Shown one piece after another: positions 1 to 9,207 of a stretch of 64,000 nt of DNA (within the stretch, counting starts at the first letter, position 1; every line of letters starts with the position of its first letter). The DNA lies in contig JAUJON010000001.1 of the NCBI GenBank assembly GCA_030447595.1, positions 1 to 64,000 on the forward strand, in the 5' to 3' direction. Origin of the DNA: Thermosynechococcaceae cyanobacterium YX3bin19 (GTDB taxonomy: Bacteria > Cyanobacteriota > Cyanobacteriia > Thermosynechococcales > Thermosynechococcaceae). The notes under the pieces were generated by a model. It did not search any database, had not been told where the DNA came from, and saw nothing but the letters and a program-made list of their open reading frames with translations. Made by a program: the position numbers and the translations under genes.

Positions 1-97
1 AAAACAAGTTCGAGCCGTCAATAAATATAGCAACTCGGCCCCGGTTTTCCAGTACTTGTTCGGGGGTAAATACAGAGTTATTCTCTAAATTCAGCAT
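1..97 (-). CDS. NYN-domain protein, 5' part only
   Basis: This gene is not in the ORF track because it leaves the window. Reading the minus strand from the ATG at 97-95 gives a protein whose N-terminus holds FIDGSNLF, the first acidic motif of the NYN (PIN-like, DUF88/LabA) fold, which is thought to act as a metal-dependent ribonuclease. About 32 residues are visible. It begins 65 bp after the metG stop on the same strand, so it is probably co-transcribed with metG. A second NYN gene lies at 12640-13164. The family call rests on one motif and is fairly safe; the target is unknown. Confidence 0.7.
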   Translation of the reverse strand, partial: MLNLENNSVFTPEQVLENRGRVAIFIDGSNLF

Positions 98-162
98 TTT
101 ATGATTATTTCCTCAGCGTTATTATTCGCGATGGTCAAAAGATGATTGATAACTTTGTTTGT

Positions 163-1743
163 TTAACTGCTCTCAGCCTCCAATCTTTGAAAGACGGGCT
201 GAGGGGTGTTCAGAGTTTGAGCCCCCGGCAAATGCCCCCACTGGGCATGCGTGGTATAAGGGACAGGGTAGCCGTTTTCAAACTCGATTGAAAAGCCTAG
301 TTGTTGATAGATTTTGCTGCTCGTGGTCGGAACGATGGGTGATAAAAGATAAGCTGCCAGCCGAACTGACTCCAAAACGGTATATAAAATTTGATTTACG
401 GTAGCCTGATTACCCTGTTTGTATAGGGTCCAGGGAGCTTGTTGATCAAGAAACTTATTTCCGGCTCTCACGAGAGTGAGCACTGCTTCACAGACGTGAC
501 TGAAGGCTAAGTTCTCGTAAGCTTGGGCGACGCGATCGCCCAAGGTCAGTCCTAGGCGCTTGAGGGGGTGAGCTGCTGGGATATCCGAGTTTGAAACTAT
601 GGGCACTTGCCCATCACAGTATTTCAGAGCCATTTTGAGGGTGCGATTAAGCAGATTACCCAGATCGTTCGCTAGATCCGCATTAAGGATATTGACGAAC
701 CGGGACTCACTAAAGTCCCCGTCGCGGCCAAACTCAATTTCTTTCAGAAAGTAGTAGCGAACGGCATCCGCACCGTAACGATCAACTAGAACGAGGGGAT
801 CGAGGGTGTTTCCTAAACTTTTTCCCATCTTCTGGCCCTCTCTCGTCAAATGACCGTGCCCAAACACACAGCCCGGCAGAGGAAGTGCCGCCGAGATCAG
901 CATCGCTGGCCAGTAAACCGCATGAAAGCGCAAAATATCTTTGCCAATCAGATGTAGGTTAATCGGCCACCACTTTTTTAGGGCATTCGCTAGCGTGGGT
1001 TCCTCCTCGGGATCTAGCAAGGCGGTGATATATCCTAATAAGGCATCAAACCAAACGTAAAGCGTATGGCTCGGATCCACCGGAACGGGAATTCCCCAAG
1101 CCAAATTCACCCGGGAGATTGAGAAATCCTGCAGCCCTTGGCGCACAAAGCTGAGAACTTCATTGCGACGAATTTCCGGCTGAATGAACTCGGGTTGAGC
1201 TTCATAGAGGGCTTCCAACTGGTCTTGATACTTTGATAAGCGAAAGAAGTAGTTTTGTTCGTCCCGCCACTCCGCGGCTCGATTGATGTGAATCGCACAA
1301 TGATGATTGGCCAGCAGCTCTCGTGCTTCTTTGAACTCTTCACACTCGACACAGTACCAACCCTGTTGCTGGCTAAGATAGATGTCTCCCTGTTCCCAGA
1401 CGCGATAAAAAAACTCTTGAACAATTGCGGTATGGCGGGGACTAGTGGTGCGGCTGAAGCGGTCATAGAGAATTTTCAACTGCTGCCAAGCAGTCAAAAA
1501 TCCAGCGGCAATTTTGTCACAGTGGTCCTGGGGCGATCGCTCCAAGCGCTCAGCAGTCCGCTCGATCTTCTGCCCGTGCTCATCGGTGCCAGTGATTAGA
1601 AGTACATCTCTATCGTGCAGCCGGTGAAATCGAGCAATAACATCCGCTGCGATTGTGGTATAGGCACTGCCAATATGAGGCAAGTCATTGACGTAGTACA
1701 GCGGAGTGGTCAGCGCAAAAGGGGTTTTATTAGCCACATTCAT
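163..1743 (-). CDS. metG: Methionyl-tRNA synthetase
   Basis: Charges tRNA-Met with methionine in the cytoplasm. At 526 residues it matches the short cyanobacterial form without the C-terminal tRNA-binding extension. The class I signatures are visible: HIGSAY (HIGH box) near residue 23 and KMGKSLG (KMSKS loop) near residue 306. The insertion domain keeps a CVEC pair followed by a Cys-Ala-Ile-His, a reduced zinc-knuckle arrangement. The C-terminal third is the helical anticodon-binding domain. The ATG at 1743 is the natural start because the protein begins a few residues before the catalytic core. No frame break was seen. Confidence 0.97.
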   Translation of the reverse strand: MNVANKTPFALTTPLYYVNDLPHIGSAYTTIAADVIARFHRLHDRDVLLITGTDEHGQKIERTAERLERSPQDHCDKIAAGFLTAWQQLKILYDRFSRTTSPRHTAIVQEFFYRVWEQGDIYLSQQQGWYCVECEEFKEARELLANHHCAIHINRAAEWRDEQNYFFRLSKYQDQLEALYEAQPEFIQPEIRRNEVLSFVRQGLQDFSISRVNLAWGIPVPVDPSHTLYVWFDALLGYITALLDPEEEPTLANALKKWWPINLHLIGKDILRFHAVYWPAMLISAALPLPGCVFGHGHLTREGQKMGKSLGNTLDPLVLVDRYGADAVRYYFLKEIEFGRDGDFSESRFVNILNADLANDLGNLLNRTLKMALKYCDGQVPIVSNSDIPAAHPLKRLGLTLGDRVAQAYENLAFSHVCEAVLTLVRAGNKFLDQQAPWTLYKQGNQATVNQILYTVLESVRLAAYLLSPIVPTTSSKIYQQLGFSIEFENGYPVPYTTHAQWGHLPGAQTLNTPQPVFQRLEAESS

Positions 1744-2161
1744 GAAGTTGATTAGTAAAATTTATAGCAGCCTAAAAATCCCTGTTTTTGTCCCTGGTCC
1801 AGTAGGAAGATTTGAGCCTGAACACCAAGCTAAAAGCTTGCTGAAGCAGATTGTTACGACAGTCAAAAAGCAAAAAAGAAAGCGATAAGGAAGACATTAT
1901 TTAACGCTTCTAATTATTAAAAGTAAATCAACTTATTAAATCTTAATTTAACCACAACCTGTGTAATAAATCCAGCGATCCTTCATCCGGTAAAGTGACT
2001 GCGAGTTAGAAAAGTTCTGCAAGCAGCCTAAACTGCTCCAGCATCTGCAAAACTTCTAGAATCGGTATTTCTGAGAATCTGGTGCCGAGGAGTTTAACAG
2101 GCAGGCGGTCTAAGTTTAGTAAATTAGTGTTAAGTAAAGAAATCGACTAGGTTTATCGCTC
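1744..2161. other. Divergent intergenic region, no gene seen
   Basis: Separates metG (minus) from the acyltransferase gene (plus). It is AT-rich around 1880-1960. The 60-residue ORF at 1706-1888 overlaps the metG start and looks like nothing known. Promoters for both flanking genes must lie here, but I cannot assign boxes with confidence. Confidence 0.5.
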
Positions 2162-2884
2162 ATGCCGCTAGAGAAACCGCTTCTCGTTTCCCAACTGTTC
2201 CTCTCTGCCTTGGGAACCCAGAGGTTTCTTCACTATGGAGATCGCCTGCCCTCAGATAGCCCCCTCCTAGTGGTGAGTAATCACCGCAGCTTTCTAGATG
2301 CCCCCCTATTAATGGTGACACTCAACCGCTCAATTCGGTTTGCCTGTCATCACTACATGAGTCAAGTCCCTGTAATGCGTGAATTTGTGGAGCAACTGGG
2401 TTGTCTCACCCTAGAAGCGCCGGGGCGGAGACAGCGAAGCTTTTTTCAACAGGCAACGCGGTTACTTCAATCTCGGCAAGTTGTGGGAATTTTCCCGGAG
2501 GGCACACCGTCCATGCTCCAGGTTACGGCACCGCAAAAGATGGGAGAATTCCAAAGAGGGTTTGTTCACTTAGCTTTACGGGCAACCGTGCCGGATCTAG
2601 CAATTTTGCCAGTCGCGATCGCCGCCAGCCAAGAAACCAATAGACCCGTTGCTCCCCTGAAGCTATTGAGTTTATTTGACCCCTCTGAACCCTTGTTTCA
2701 GCAGAATGGCTGGCATCCAATGGTGATCTATCAACGGGTTAACGTGCTCATTGGCTCCCCCCATTGGGTTAGCCAAGCTGAACGTCAAGCCTATCAAGGC
2801 AAAGGGGCTAAATCTTTGGTGGATGAGCTAACCCACAACTGCCAGATGGAAATCGAGAACTTGCTGCGTCAGGGTTACTTCTAA
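2162..2884 (+). CDS. PlsC-type 1-acylglycerol-3-phosphate acyltransferase family protein
   Basis: The 240-residue protein carries the two hallmarks of the PlsC/LPLAT family: NHRSFLD (NHX4D catalytic motif) near residue 39 and FPEGTPS (block III, phosphate binding) near residue 110. Members transfer an acyl chain to lysophosphatidate or a related lysolipid at the inner face of the membrane. Cyanobacteria carry several paralogues, so whether this is the main phosphatidate-forming enzyme or a side member cannot be told. No strong membrane helix is obvious. It is followed 87 bp later by a hydrolase gene on the same strand. Confidence 0.82.
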   Translation: MPLEKPLLVSQLFLSALGTQRFLHYGDRLPSDSPLLVVSNHRSFLDAPLLMVTLNRSIRFACHHYMSQVPVMREFVEQLGCLTLEAPGRRQRSFFQQATRLLQSRQVVGIFPEGTPSMLQVTAPQKMGEFQRGFVHLALRATVPDLAILPVAIAASQETNRPVAPLKLLSLFDPSEPLFQQNGWHPMVIYQRVNVLIGSPHWVSQAERQAYQGKGAKSLVDELTHNCQMEIENLLRQGYF

Positions 2885-2971
2885 TTGGCAGTCTACAGCC
2901 ATATCCCTAGCGAACTCGCTGGCGTGGCCCGAAAGCCATAACCAGCACAACTACTAGCTTTTCTAAATCTG

Positions 2972-3799
2972 ATGTCCGAAGTTAAAAGTCGCCTTTGCTT
3001 TCTAACGCCGACAAGATTGAATCAAACCTATCCCCTGTTTATCTTCCTACCAGGAATGGATGGAACCGGCAAGTTACTGCGAGCGCAAACGGCAGGCTTA
3101 GAAGCCGCCTTTGATGTGCGCTGCCTAGCGATTCCTCCTGATGATTTGACAGGTTGGGAGGGTCTGACGGAGCAGGTCGTTGATTTAATTCAAGCAGAAT
3201 TAAAAACTGCTCCTCGCCGCGCCATTTATCTCTGTGGTGAGTCCTTCGGTGGCTGCCTGGCTATGAAAGTAGCCTTGAAAGCACCGCAGCTATTTGAGCG
3301 AATCATTTTAGTCAACCCTGCATCCTCTTTCAATCAACGACCTTGGATTGGCTGGGGTACGTCTCTGGCCAAGTGGTTTCCGCAACCGCTTTACCAGTAT
3401 TTCTCAGTAGCCTTGTTGCCTTTTCTGGCTTCCCTAGAGCGAATTGGCCCTGCAGATCGCCAAGCCCTGGTAGAAGCTGTGCGATTTGTTCCTCAATCTA
3501 CCTCTGTCTGGCGGGTATCCTTGCTGAGCCAATTCAGATTAGAGAAATCCCAATTGCAAGCTCTAACCCAACCCATCTTGGTGATTGCCAGCGAGGCTGA
3601 CCGGCTGTTACCGTCATTGGCAGAGGCCGATAAACTGGTCAATAGCCTACCCAATGCTCGCAGAGTAATTTTGCCGGATAGCGGGCATGCCTGCTTACTC
3701 GAGACAGAGGTAAATTTCTATGAAATTTTGCGAACAGAGAATTTTTTGCGGGAGCACGACCCTGCTAGCAGAGAAGGGGCAGCTTCGAACGACTATTAA
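2972..3799 (+). CDS. Alpha/beta hydrolase
   Basis: A 275-residue single-domain alpha/beta hydrolase. The oxyanion region FLPGMDGTG lies near residue 26, the nucleophile elbow is GESFGG near residue 90, a likely acid is in ASEADRLL, and the histidine is in DSGHACLLE near the C-terminus, so the triad looks complete. The substrate is unknown; relatives include esterases and phytyl-ester synthase-like proteins of plastids and cyanobacteria. It lies downstream of a PlsC-type gene, which fits lipid work but does not prove it. Its last 35 bp overlap the converging gene at 3765-4223. Confidence 0.78.
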   Translation: MSEVKSRLCFLTPTRLNQTYPLFIFLPGMDGTGKLLRAQTAGLEAAFDVRCLAIPPDDLTGWEGLTEQVVDLIQAELKTAPRRAIYLCGESFGGCLAMKVALKAPQLFERIILVNPASSFNQRPWIGWGTSLAKWFPQPLYQYFSVALLPFLASLERIGPADRQALVEAVRFVPQSTSVWRVSLLSQFRLEKSQLQALTQPILVIASEADRLLPSLAEADKLVNSLPNARRVILPDSGHACLLETEVNFYEILRTENFLREHDPASREGAASNDY

Positions 3800-4223
3800 C
3801 TTGTTTACAAAGTTTTAACTCGGTGCCCTGAGGGTTCCACTGCACCAGGTCAAAAATTTGGTGGAGAATATACAGGCCGCGACCGCACTCCCGCTCCTCG
3901 TGAGGTAGGTGCTTGTTAGGGCAAACGCAGTTCTGGCTGGGTGTATTAAATCCTGCACCTTGGTCAGAGATGACCCACCAGTATTGGGGACAGATGACAG
4001 AGAAACGAACTAAAACAGTTTTACTGGGGTCTAAGTTATTGCCGTGCTTAGCTGCATTTACTAAAGCCTCTTGCAGCCCTAGACGGAGCTCTGGCTGAAA
4101 ATTCGTGGGAACCTCGCTCAGCAATAAATCTAGGACAGGGTGGAGATATAGAGTAGAGGCAAAGCTAATTGTGTTCCATCGACGGCTAGCTGGACGAAGT
4201 GAAATAGCAAACACTTCAAACAA
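3765..4223 (-). CDS. Anti-sigma factor-type ATP-binding protein (RsbW/SpoIIAB-like)
   Basis: A 152-residue stand-alone GHKL ATPase of the HATPase_c_2 type. The N box EALVNAAKHGN, the G1 box ISDQGAGF and the G2 box ECGRGLYI are all present. Such proteins are serine kinases that act on anti-anti-sigma (STAS) partners or bind sigma factors, and cyanobacteria have many stand-alone copies. No partner STAS or PP2C gene is adjacent, so the partner is unknown. Its 3' end overlaps the converging hydrolase gene. Confidence 0.82.
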   Translation of the reverse strand: MFEVFAISLRPASRRWNTISFASTLYLHPVLDLLLSEVPTNFQPELRLGLQEALVNAAKHGNNLDPSKTVLVRFSVICPQYWWVISDQGAGFNTPSQNCVCPNKHLPHEERECGRGLYILHQIFDLVQWNPQGTELKLCKQVNSRSKLPLLC

Positions 4224-4304
4224 CCTCGTAGCTTTTAGGTGAACAGATGTCCGTCTTTTGCATCATTAACCTAGAAATAACGGTACCTTGCAACCTTGAG
4301 CTTG

Positions 4305-4520
4305 CCCTTAACACTTCTTCAGTGAAGTATTGTCACATACCTAAAAGCATACTGAAGTTGAGAAGAACTTACAATCCTTCGGTTTTAATAATAATTAGTG
4401 TTTATATTTCTTCCCTTAACACTTATTCAGTGAAGTATTGTCACATACCTAATAGCATACTGAAGTTGAGAAGAACTTACAATCCTTCGGTTTTACTAAT
4501 AATTAGTGTTTATATTTCTT
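4305..4520. repeat. Two tandem copies of a 108-bp unit
   Basis: Unit 1 is 4305-4412 and unit 2 is 4413-4520. They are head-to-tail and differ at only three positions by eye (cttcttc/cttattc, taaaagc/taatagc, tttaata/tttacta). The period is a multiple of three, which is why a 93-residue ORF (4247-4528) stays open across both copies. All three differences would change an amino acid, and the ORF has no recognisable family, so I read this as a recent duplication of non-coding DNA. Each unit begins near aacact and ends near agtgtt, a short inverted match. Confidence 0.95.
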
Positions 4521-4576
4521 ATGGATAACAAAGGTTATTGAGTTGCTGCAAAATTCTTAGAGGCAGTAAAACAATG

Positions 4577-6157
4577 CTAGGGGAACTGTTCACGGTATAG
4601 TGCTACGATTCGAGCCGTGACTTCGGGGATAGTCAAATTATCGGTACAAATCTCAATCGCATCCGCCGCTTTTCTCAAAGGTGCAATTAAGCGGGTACTA
4701 TCTTTTTGATCCCGGGCATCAATATCCTGTTCCAGTTGCTGGAGGCTAACCTCTGCGACCGATTGTTGGAGCTCTTGCTGGCGGCGACGAGCCCGCTCTT
4801 GAACCGAGGCAGTCAAAAAGATTTTCAATTCAGCATCTGGAAATACGTGAGTGCCAATGTCGCGTCCTTCTACCGCAACGCCCCCTTGAGCACCATAGGA
4901 TTGCTGTTGTTTGACCAGCCCTCGGCGCACTGCCGGTTGGGCAGCAATGGCAGAGACCTGTGCCGTTACTTCCAAGCTGCGAATTGCTTGCGTCACATCC
5001 TGTCCGTTGATCCAGACTTGAGGGGGAACACTGGGATTCGGTGCCGCAACGAGCTGAATCTGACACTGGTTCACCAGCTCGGCGATCGCGGCTCCATCTT
5101 GGCTCGAAAGCCCTGACTGGAGAACCAGCCAAGTGACCGCCCGGTACATGGCCCCTGTGTCTAAATAGAGCAGTCCTAGTGCCTGGGCCGCTTTGCGGGT
5201 AACAGTCGATTTACCAGCTCCAGCCGGCCCATCAACCGCCAGAATTGGCAGTCGATTGTGCAGCAAAATATTGTCAATCAGCCGAGTGGAGCCAATCGAG
5301 GCAGCGATCGCTAACAGGCCAACCTCTTCAACTTTTTCCAAGGGAGCTAGAGTTGTAGGATGAACTAATTCAATATACTCAGGTTTGACTGCCGGGGCTA
5401 TGTCAAGCTGCCGCTGAACTGCTTGAATCAAAACACTACTGATGCGAATCCCTGAGTAAAAAATCTTCTTAGCTTGCTGTAAGCCGTGGTACAAGGCTGC
5501 TGCCTGTTGCTTTTGCACTGAAGTTAAGTACTGGTTACGAGTGCTGTAAGCCAAGCCACTGGCTTCTCGAACGACTGGGCACGGTACGACCTCAACCGGA
5601 AAATTTAGATCCGCTACTAACCGCCGAACGACAGCAAGCTGTTGAGCATCCTTTTGCCCCAGATAAATCCGCTGAGGCTGAACAATATTTAATAGCTTAG
5701 CCACTATCGTTGCCACGCCCTGAAAGTGCTGTGGCCGAGACTGAGCACATAATTGCCTCATCATCTCTAAGGGAGGCACAACTTGGGTAACTGAGTTGCT
5801 TGAAAAAAGCTGACTGGGTGGTGGAGCAAAAATGGCATCTACTCCGACTTGTTGACACAGAGCCTGGTCTGTTTGCAAGGCCCGAGGATATTGTTGAAAG
5901 TCCTCTTCCGGTGCGAACTGCAAGGGGTTAACAAAGATGCTGACCACTACAGTTCTATTTTCATACCGTGCCCGTTGAATTAGGCTCAGGTGCCCCCAGT
6001 GGAGTCCTCCCATTGTGGGGACAAAGCCTACTTCATTGAAGAAGTCAGCCCGATCAGAAGGAGCACCAATTGCTTCATGGCTTTGCCCAACTCGAAGGAC
6101 GCTAAGGAAGCGTTGCAAGTCAGCTACTGTTGTGAGTATCACTGGTTCGTGGGCCAT
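4577..6157 (-). CDS. panC/cmk: Bifunctional pantoate--beta-alanine ligase / cytidylate kinase
   Basis: A 526-residue fusion characteristic of cyanobacteria. Residues about 1-285 are PanC, which joins pantoate and beta-alanine using ATP to make pantothenate; GGLHWGHLSLI is the HIGH-like nucleotide motif. Residues about 300-526 are CMP kinase, with the P-loop GPAGAGKSTV and the lid region VAVEGRDIGTHVFPDA. The two halves serve coenzyme A and nucleotide synthesis respectively. The substrate-forming gene panB is elsewhere in the window (50300). The frame is intact. Confidence 0.97.
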   Translation of the reverse strand: MAHEPVILTTVADLQRFLSVLRVGQSHEAIGAPSDRADFFNEVGFVPTMGGLHWGHLSLIQRARYENRTVVVSIFVNPLQFAPEEDFQQYPRALQTDQALCQQVGVDAIFAPPPSQLFSSNSVTQVVPPLEMMRQLCAQSRPQHFQGVATIVAKLLNIVQPQRIYLGQKDAQQLAVVRRLVADLNFPVEVVPCPVVREASGLAYSTRNQYLTSVQKQQAAALYHGLQQAKKIFYSGIRISSVLIQAVQRQLDIAPAVKPEYIELVHPTTLAPLEKVEEVGLLAIAASIGSTRLIDNILLHNRLPILAVDGPAGAGKSTVTRKAAQALGLLYLDTGAMYRAVTWLVLQSGLSSQDGAAIAELVNQCQIQLVAAPNPSVPPQVWINGQDVTQAIRSLEVTAQVSAIAAQPAVRRGLVKQQQSYGAQGGVAVEGRDIGTHVFPDAELKIFLTASVQERARRRQQELQQSVAEVSLQQLEQDIDARDQKDSTRLIAPLRKAADAIEICTDNLTIPEVTARIVALYREQFP

Positions 6158-6241
6158 ACTAGTATTTTCTCAAGAATCTTCGAAGCAAGGCTCCAACCTC
6201 AAGAAATACTGCTGACTTGGATTAGCCGTGATGGTGCTCGG

Positions 6242-7134
6242 CTACTTCACGACGTCAACCCGGACTGGAGCAGTACCACTCCGGACAACACCGATAACCT
6301 GAGCTGCTTTTCTTGATAAATCAATCACCCGACCGTGGCTATAGGGGCCGCGATCATTAATTCGCACAATCACAGAGTGACCGTTGCGGGTGTTAGTAAC
6401 TCGTACCCGAGTACCAAAGGGTAAGCTCCGGTGGGCAGCCGTTAAAGCATACTGGTTAAATCGCTCTCCATTTGCCGTCTGTCTGCCGTGGAAACCTGGC
6501 CCGTACCAGGATGCCCAACCTTTAACCAGAAAGCTCAGGGGCTTAAAGACAACTTGCTTCAGGCGCTGAATAGAGACAGGACGACCAGGAATTTTACTTA
6601 AAGGAGGAGCATCGCCCAGCAACCGTCGCATGCGATTAGCCACTTGCAAAGCATCCGCTACTGAGTTATTAGTCTTATCGGGTGAAACGGTTTGAGCATT
6701 CAGCTCGACTAAGTGTTCGCTACCAGCACGGACAACGTGCTGGTTCCGTTTAGGATCCCAAATCACTTTGATTAATTTAGCGTCAAAGTTGCTGCGACTC
6801 AGTTGATTCAGCTTAGCGGCAACGGTTGTGGCTCGCCAGACTGGGTCTTGAGGGTTATTCACAGCGATTGCCTGGGAGGCTGTACTAGCCAGTAAGGGAT
6901 TGGTGCTGCCGATTGTGGCTACCTTTGCCCCGGTGGTTGCAGTTTGTTGAGATCCTAAAAATGTGAGAACTGGAATACTGCGAACGTACAGGCTCACCGC
7001 TACTTGATGATTCCTCCAAGCTGAGGTTGCAACTGCGAAACTACTTCATTTCCGCTGGCCTGACTGGAGGATGCTACACCTGCAGCTGTGATACATAAAG
7101 CAGCAATTAATCCATTCCAAATTTGTTGCTTCAT
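6242..7134 (-). pseudogene. rlpA: RlpA-like septal/cell-wall protein, frameshifted at the signal peptide
   Basis: The main ORF (6242-6997) has the double-psi beta-barrel of Rlp[29 protein letters not shown] and [15 protein letters not shown]. RlpA proteins are exported and bind or cleave peptidoglycan at the septum. The ORF has no signal peptide, starting at a GTG. Upstream in another frame an ATG at 7134-7132 begins a good signal peptide (MKQQIWNGLIAALCITAAG...), which runs to a TAG at 7002-7000. The main frame is open back to about 7045 and gives a plausible continuation ([15 protein letters not shown]). So one indel between about 7003 and 7050 separates leader from body. As read, the product would not be exported. 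Confidence 0.8.
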
Positions 7135-7627
7135 AAGCGTCTAGTAGAAGGTCCCTTAAAGGTCAAAGTTGTAAAGCTGCACTACTGAGCTAAACCCTGG
7201 TAAATGCAAGCTAAAACTCATACTCATTCCGCATTTGATGCAAAACTTTCCACAATATCATGAAGTTTTGCGTCGGGGATCGGGACTCACGAGTGATATC
7301 AGTCCAACATTCTCTTCTTGATCTACCCTACGAGGTAGAGGAAAGTACCTATCCCCTAGGGTTATACCAGCTTTTTCCCTTGACTGAACAATTAAAAATT
7401 CTATAGTTTTCCGAGAAACCTGATTAAATTCCAAACTAAAGTTGTAACAATTTAGGACTTGTATCCAAATTAGAAAAACTTATCAAAGCTAGGCTCAGGT
7501 GAGTAATTTTCAGGCACAAAGAGGTGACTCACTCTCATAGCAGGTTTGTAGGAGTCGAGCATCGTCGGAATAAAGCAGGTTTACACCATGAACTTTTAAT
7601 CGTTAAGGAATCAACGAGCTCTAGCCT
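7135..7627. other. Intergenic region, no gene seen
   Basis: About 490 bp between the RlpA-like gene and the true end of the HEAT-repeat gene. I see no ORF with family features, no tRNA and no convincing terminator. It should contain the promoter of the RlpA-like gene. Confidence 0.5.
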
Positions 7628-8319
7628 CTAAAGCTCACTTGAGAGTGCGTTTATCTTCCCAGCTAGACGCTGCAAAGAGATGGTAGCAGCTTGAGCCACT
7701 TGTAAATGACTATCCTTTTGCAGGTATTTCAAAGCTGAGAGACTCTTTTCGCTGGAAGATGACCTAATGCTTCCGCCAAACGTTGTCGCACCAGCCAGTC
7801 TTCAGACTGGGCAAACCGGAGAATATTCTCAATGCCTTCTAAATCTCTAATTTCTCCGATAGCCGCGATCGCGGCTTGTTGCAGCACCACTTCTTGACTC
7901 TCTAGGGCCTGGATGAGAACACCATGGGCACGAGGATCTTTGAGATTACCGAGGGCGACAGCAGCACTAAAGCGGACCAGCCAATCAGTGTCTTCGTAAA
8001 AAGCGCGGACTAACGCTTCAAAGGCTCTGCGGTCTTCCAGGTAGCCTAAGGCTCCAGCCGCGTCGGCTCGAATCCCATAATCCGGGTCGGTTTCGAGTAG
8101 TTGCACCAGGATCGGGTAGCACTCTTCCGTCGGCTTTAGACCCAAGGCAAAAACGGCCATAGAACGAATTTGCAGATTCTCATCGTCTAAAACTTTTTTA
8201 ATTAAAGGAACCGCATCAACTGCGGGCACCTGCCGGAGAGCAGCCAGAGCCAGCATGCGATCGCGAGAGTTCTGACTATCTAACTGGGCCGAGATTGCTT
8301 CAACCTTAGAGTAAATCAT
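7628..8319 (-). pseudogene. HEAT-repeat protein (NblB / bilin-lyase-like), C-terminal frameshift
   Basis: A string of HEAT repeats (about residues 1-195) such as LQIRSMAVFALG and GIRADAAGALGYL resembles the NblB/CpcE-type proteins that handle phycobilisome chromophores. The likely start is the ATG at 8319 (MIYSKVEAIS), not the longer ORF start at 8382. The ORF stops at 7729 just after a final repeat, but the next frame continues with family-like sequence (ALKYLQKDSHLQVAQAA) to a TAG at 7630-7628. Adding one A to the AAAA run near 7745 joins the two parts cleanly, so a one-base loss explains the break. The predicted product loses its last 35 or so residues. Confidence 0.78.
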
Positions 8320-8566
8320 AACTTTGTAAAACTTTACAAATAGGGTCTGCTTGACATTATAAACAACGTCTACACCCGCCAAAAATGACTACCTTTTACC
8401 GCTGTTCCTACCATCCTTAGTTAGAGCAGGAACATACTCTTTAGCAGCGGCTTATTTTGCTTTGGATCTAGAGTTAAGCAAGACTACTAATACACTGTAG
8501 CTACCTGCTCAGTAACTTTAGCAGCGCTAAGGAAGCTACCAACGTCAAAGATATTAAGTTATAGAG

Positions 8567-9127
8567 TTACCGCTCTCGCTGTTCTAACCATCTCTGGAGT
8601 TGAATTCTCAAGGCAATATAGGAGGGCAATTGATAATGCTCAACCAGCAGCCAAAGCACTAGAACGAAATGAAATAGAAACGTTAGCGCTGTCCAAAGGA
8701 TCGGAAACCAGTATCCAGTGCTGCCCGGCAGTGGCGGAAATGTATGGTAGGATAACCAAATTAAAGCTGGCGGCAACATAATAAGCGCCGTACCAACCAG
8801 CCAAATCACTAGAGTCAGATCAAAATCATCCTGCTGGACCGGTCGCCAGTTCCGCCCCGTCCAACGCCAGATAAAAGGTTGAGAACTATCTTCTACCCGG
8901 ATCGATTGCTCCTGAAGATTGGTCGTAAAAATATGACGGCAAAAGTTGCAGGCGAAGGCATCCATCAAGGTCAACGCTTCAATTTGACCATGACGACAAA
9001 CCGGACAGGTATAAGTTTCTTGATAACTTAGACCCGGATAATTACTCTCTGGACCGATTGGCGAGTGATAATTGCTTGAAGGCTGCATTCCCTGATTATA
9101 AAAGTTTTGCAGGTGTTCAGTCTTCAC
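8567..9127 (-). CDS. Conserved membrane protein with an N-terminal zinc ribbon
   Basis: A 186-residue protein. Near residues 41-61 it has CPVC and CNFC pairs about 17 residues apart, a zinc ribbon. Two hydrophobic segments follow (about residues 105-125 and 140-162), so the ribbon and the short basic tail (QLQRWLEQRER) probably face the cytoplasm. I recognise it only as a conserved cyanobacterial hypothetical. It is divergent from thrC across 80 bp. Confidence 0.65.
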   Translation of the reverse strand: MKTEHLQNFYNQGMQPSSNYHSPIGPESNYPGLSYQETYTCPVCRHGQIEALTLMDAFACNFCRHIFTTNLQEQSIRVEDSSQPFIWRWTGRNWRPVQQDDFDLTLVIWLVGTALIMLPPALIWLSYHTFPPLPGSTGYWFPILWTALTFLFHFVLVLWLLVEHYQLPSYIALRIQLQRWLEQRER

Positions 9128-9207
9128 TGATTGTTTGAGTCGGCAAACGAGAGAGTGGATAACTCGGTTAGACTAAAATTTACTGCCCTAATAATTCTTG
9201 AGAATCA

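Noticed and set aside
4247-4528. 93-residue ORF spanning the 108-bp repeat
   Set aside because: It is open only because the repeat period is a multiple of three; all three differences between units are non-synonymous and there is no family match that I recognise.
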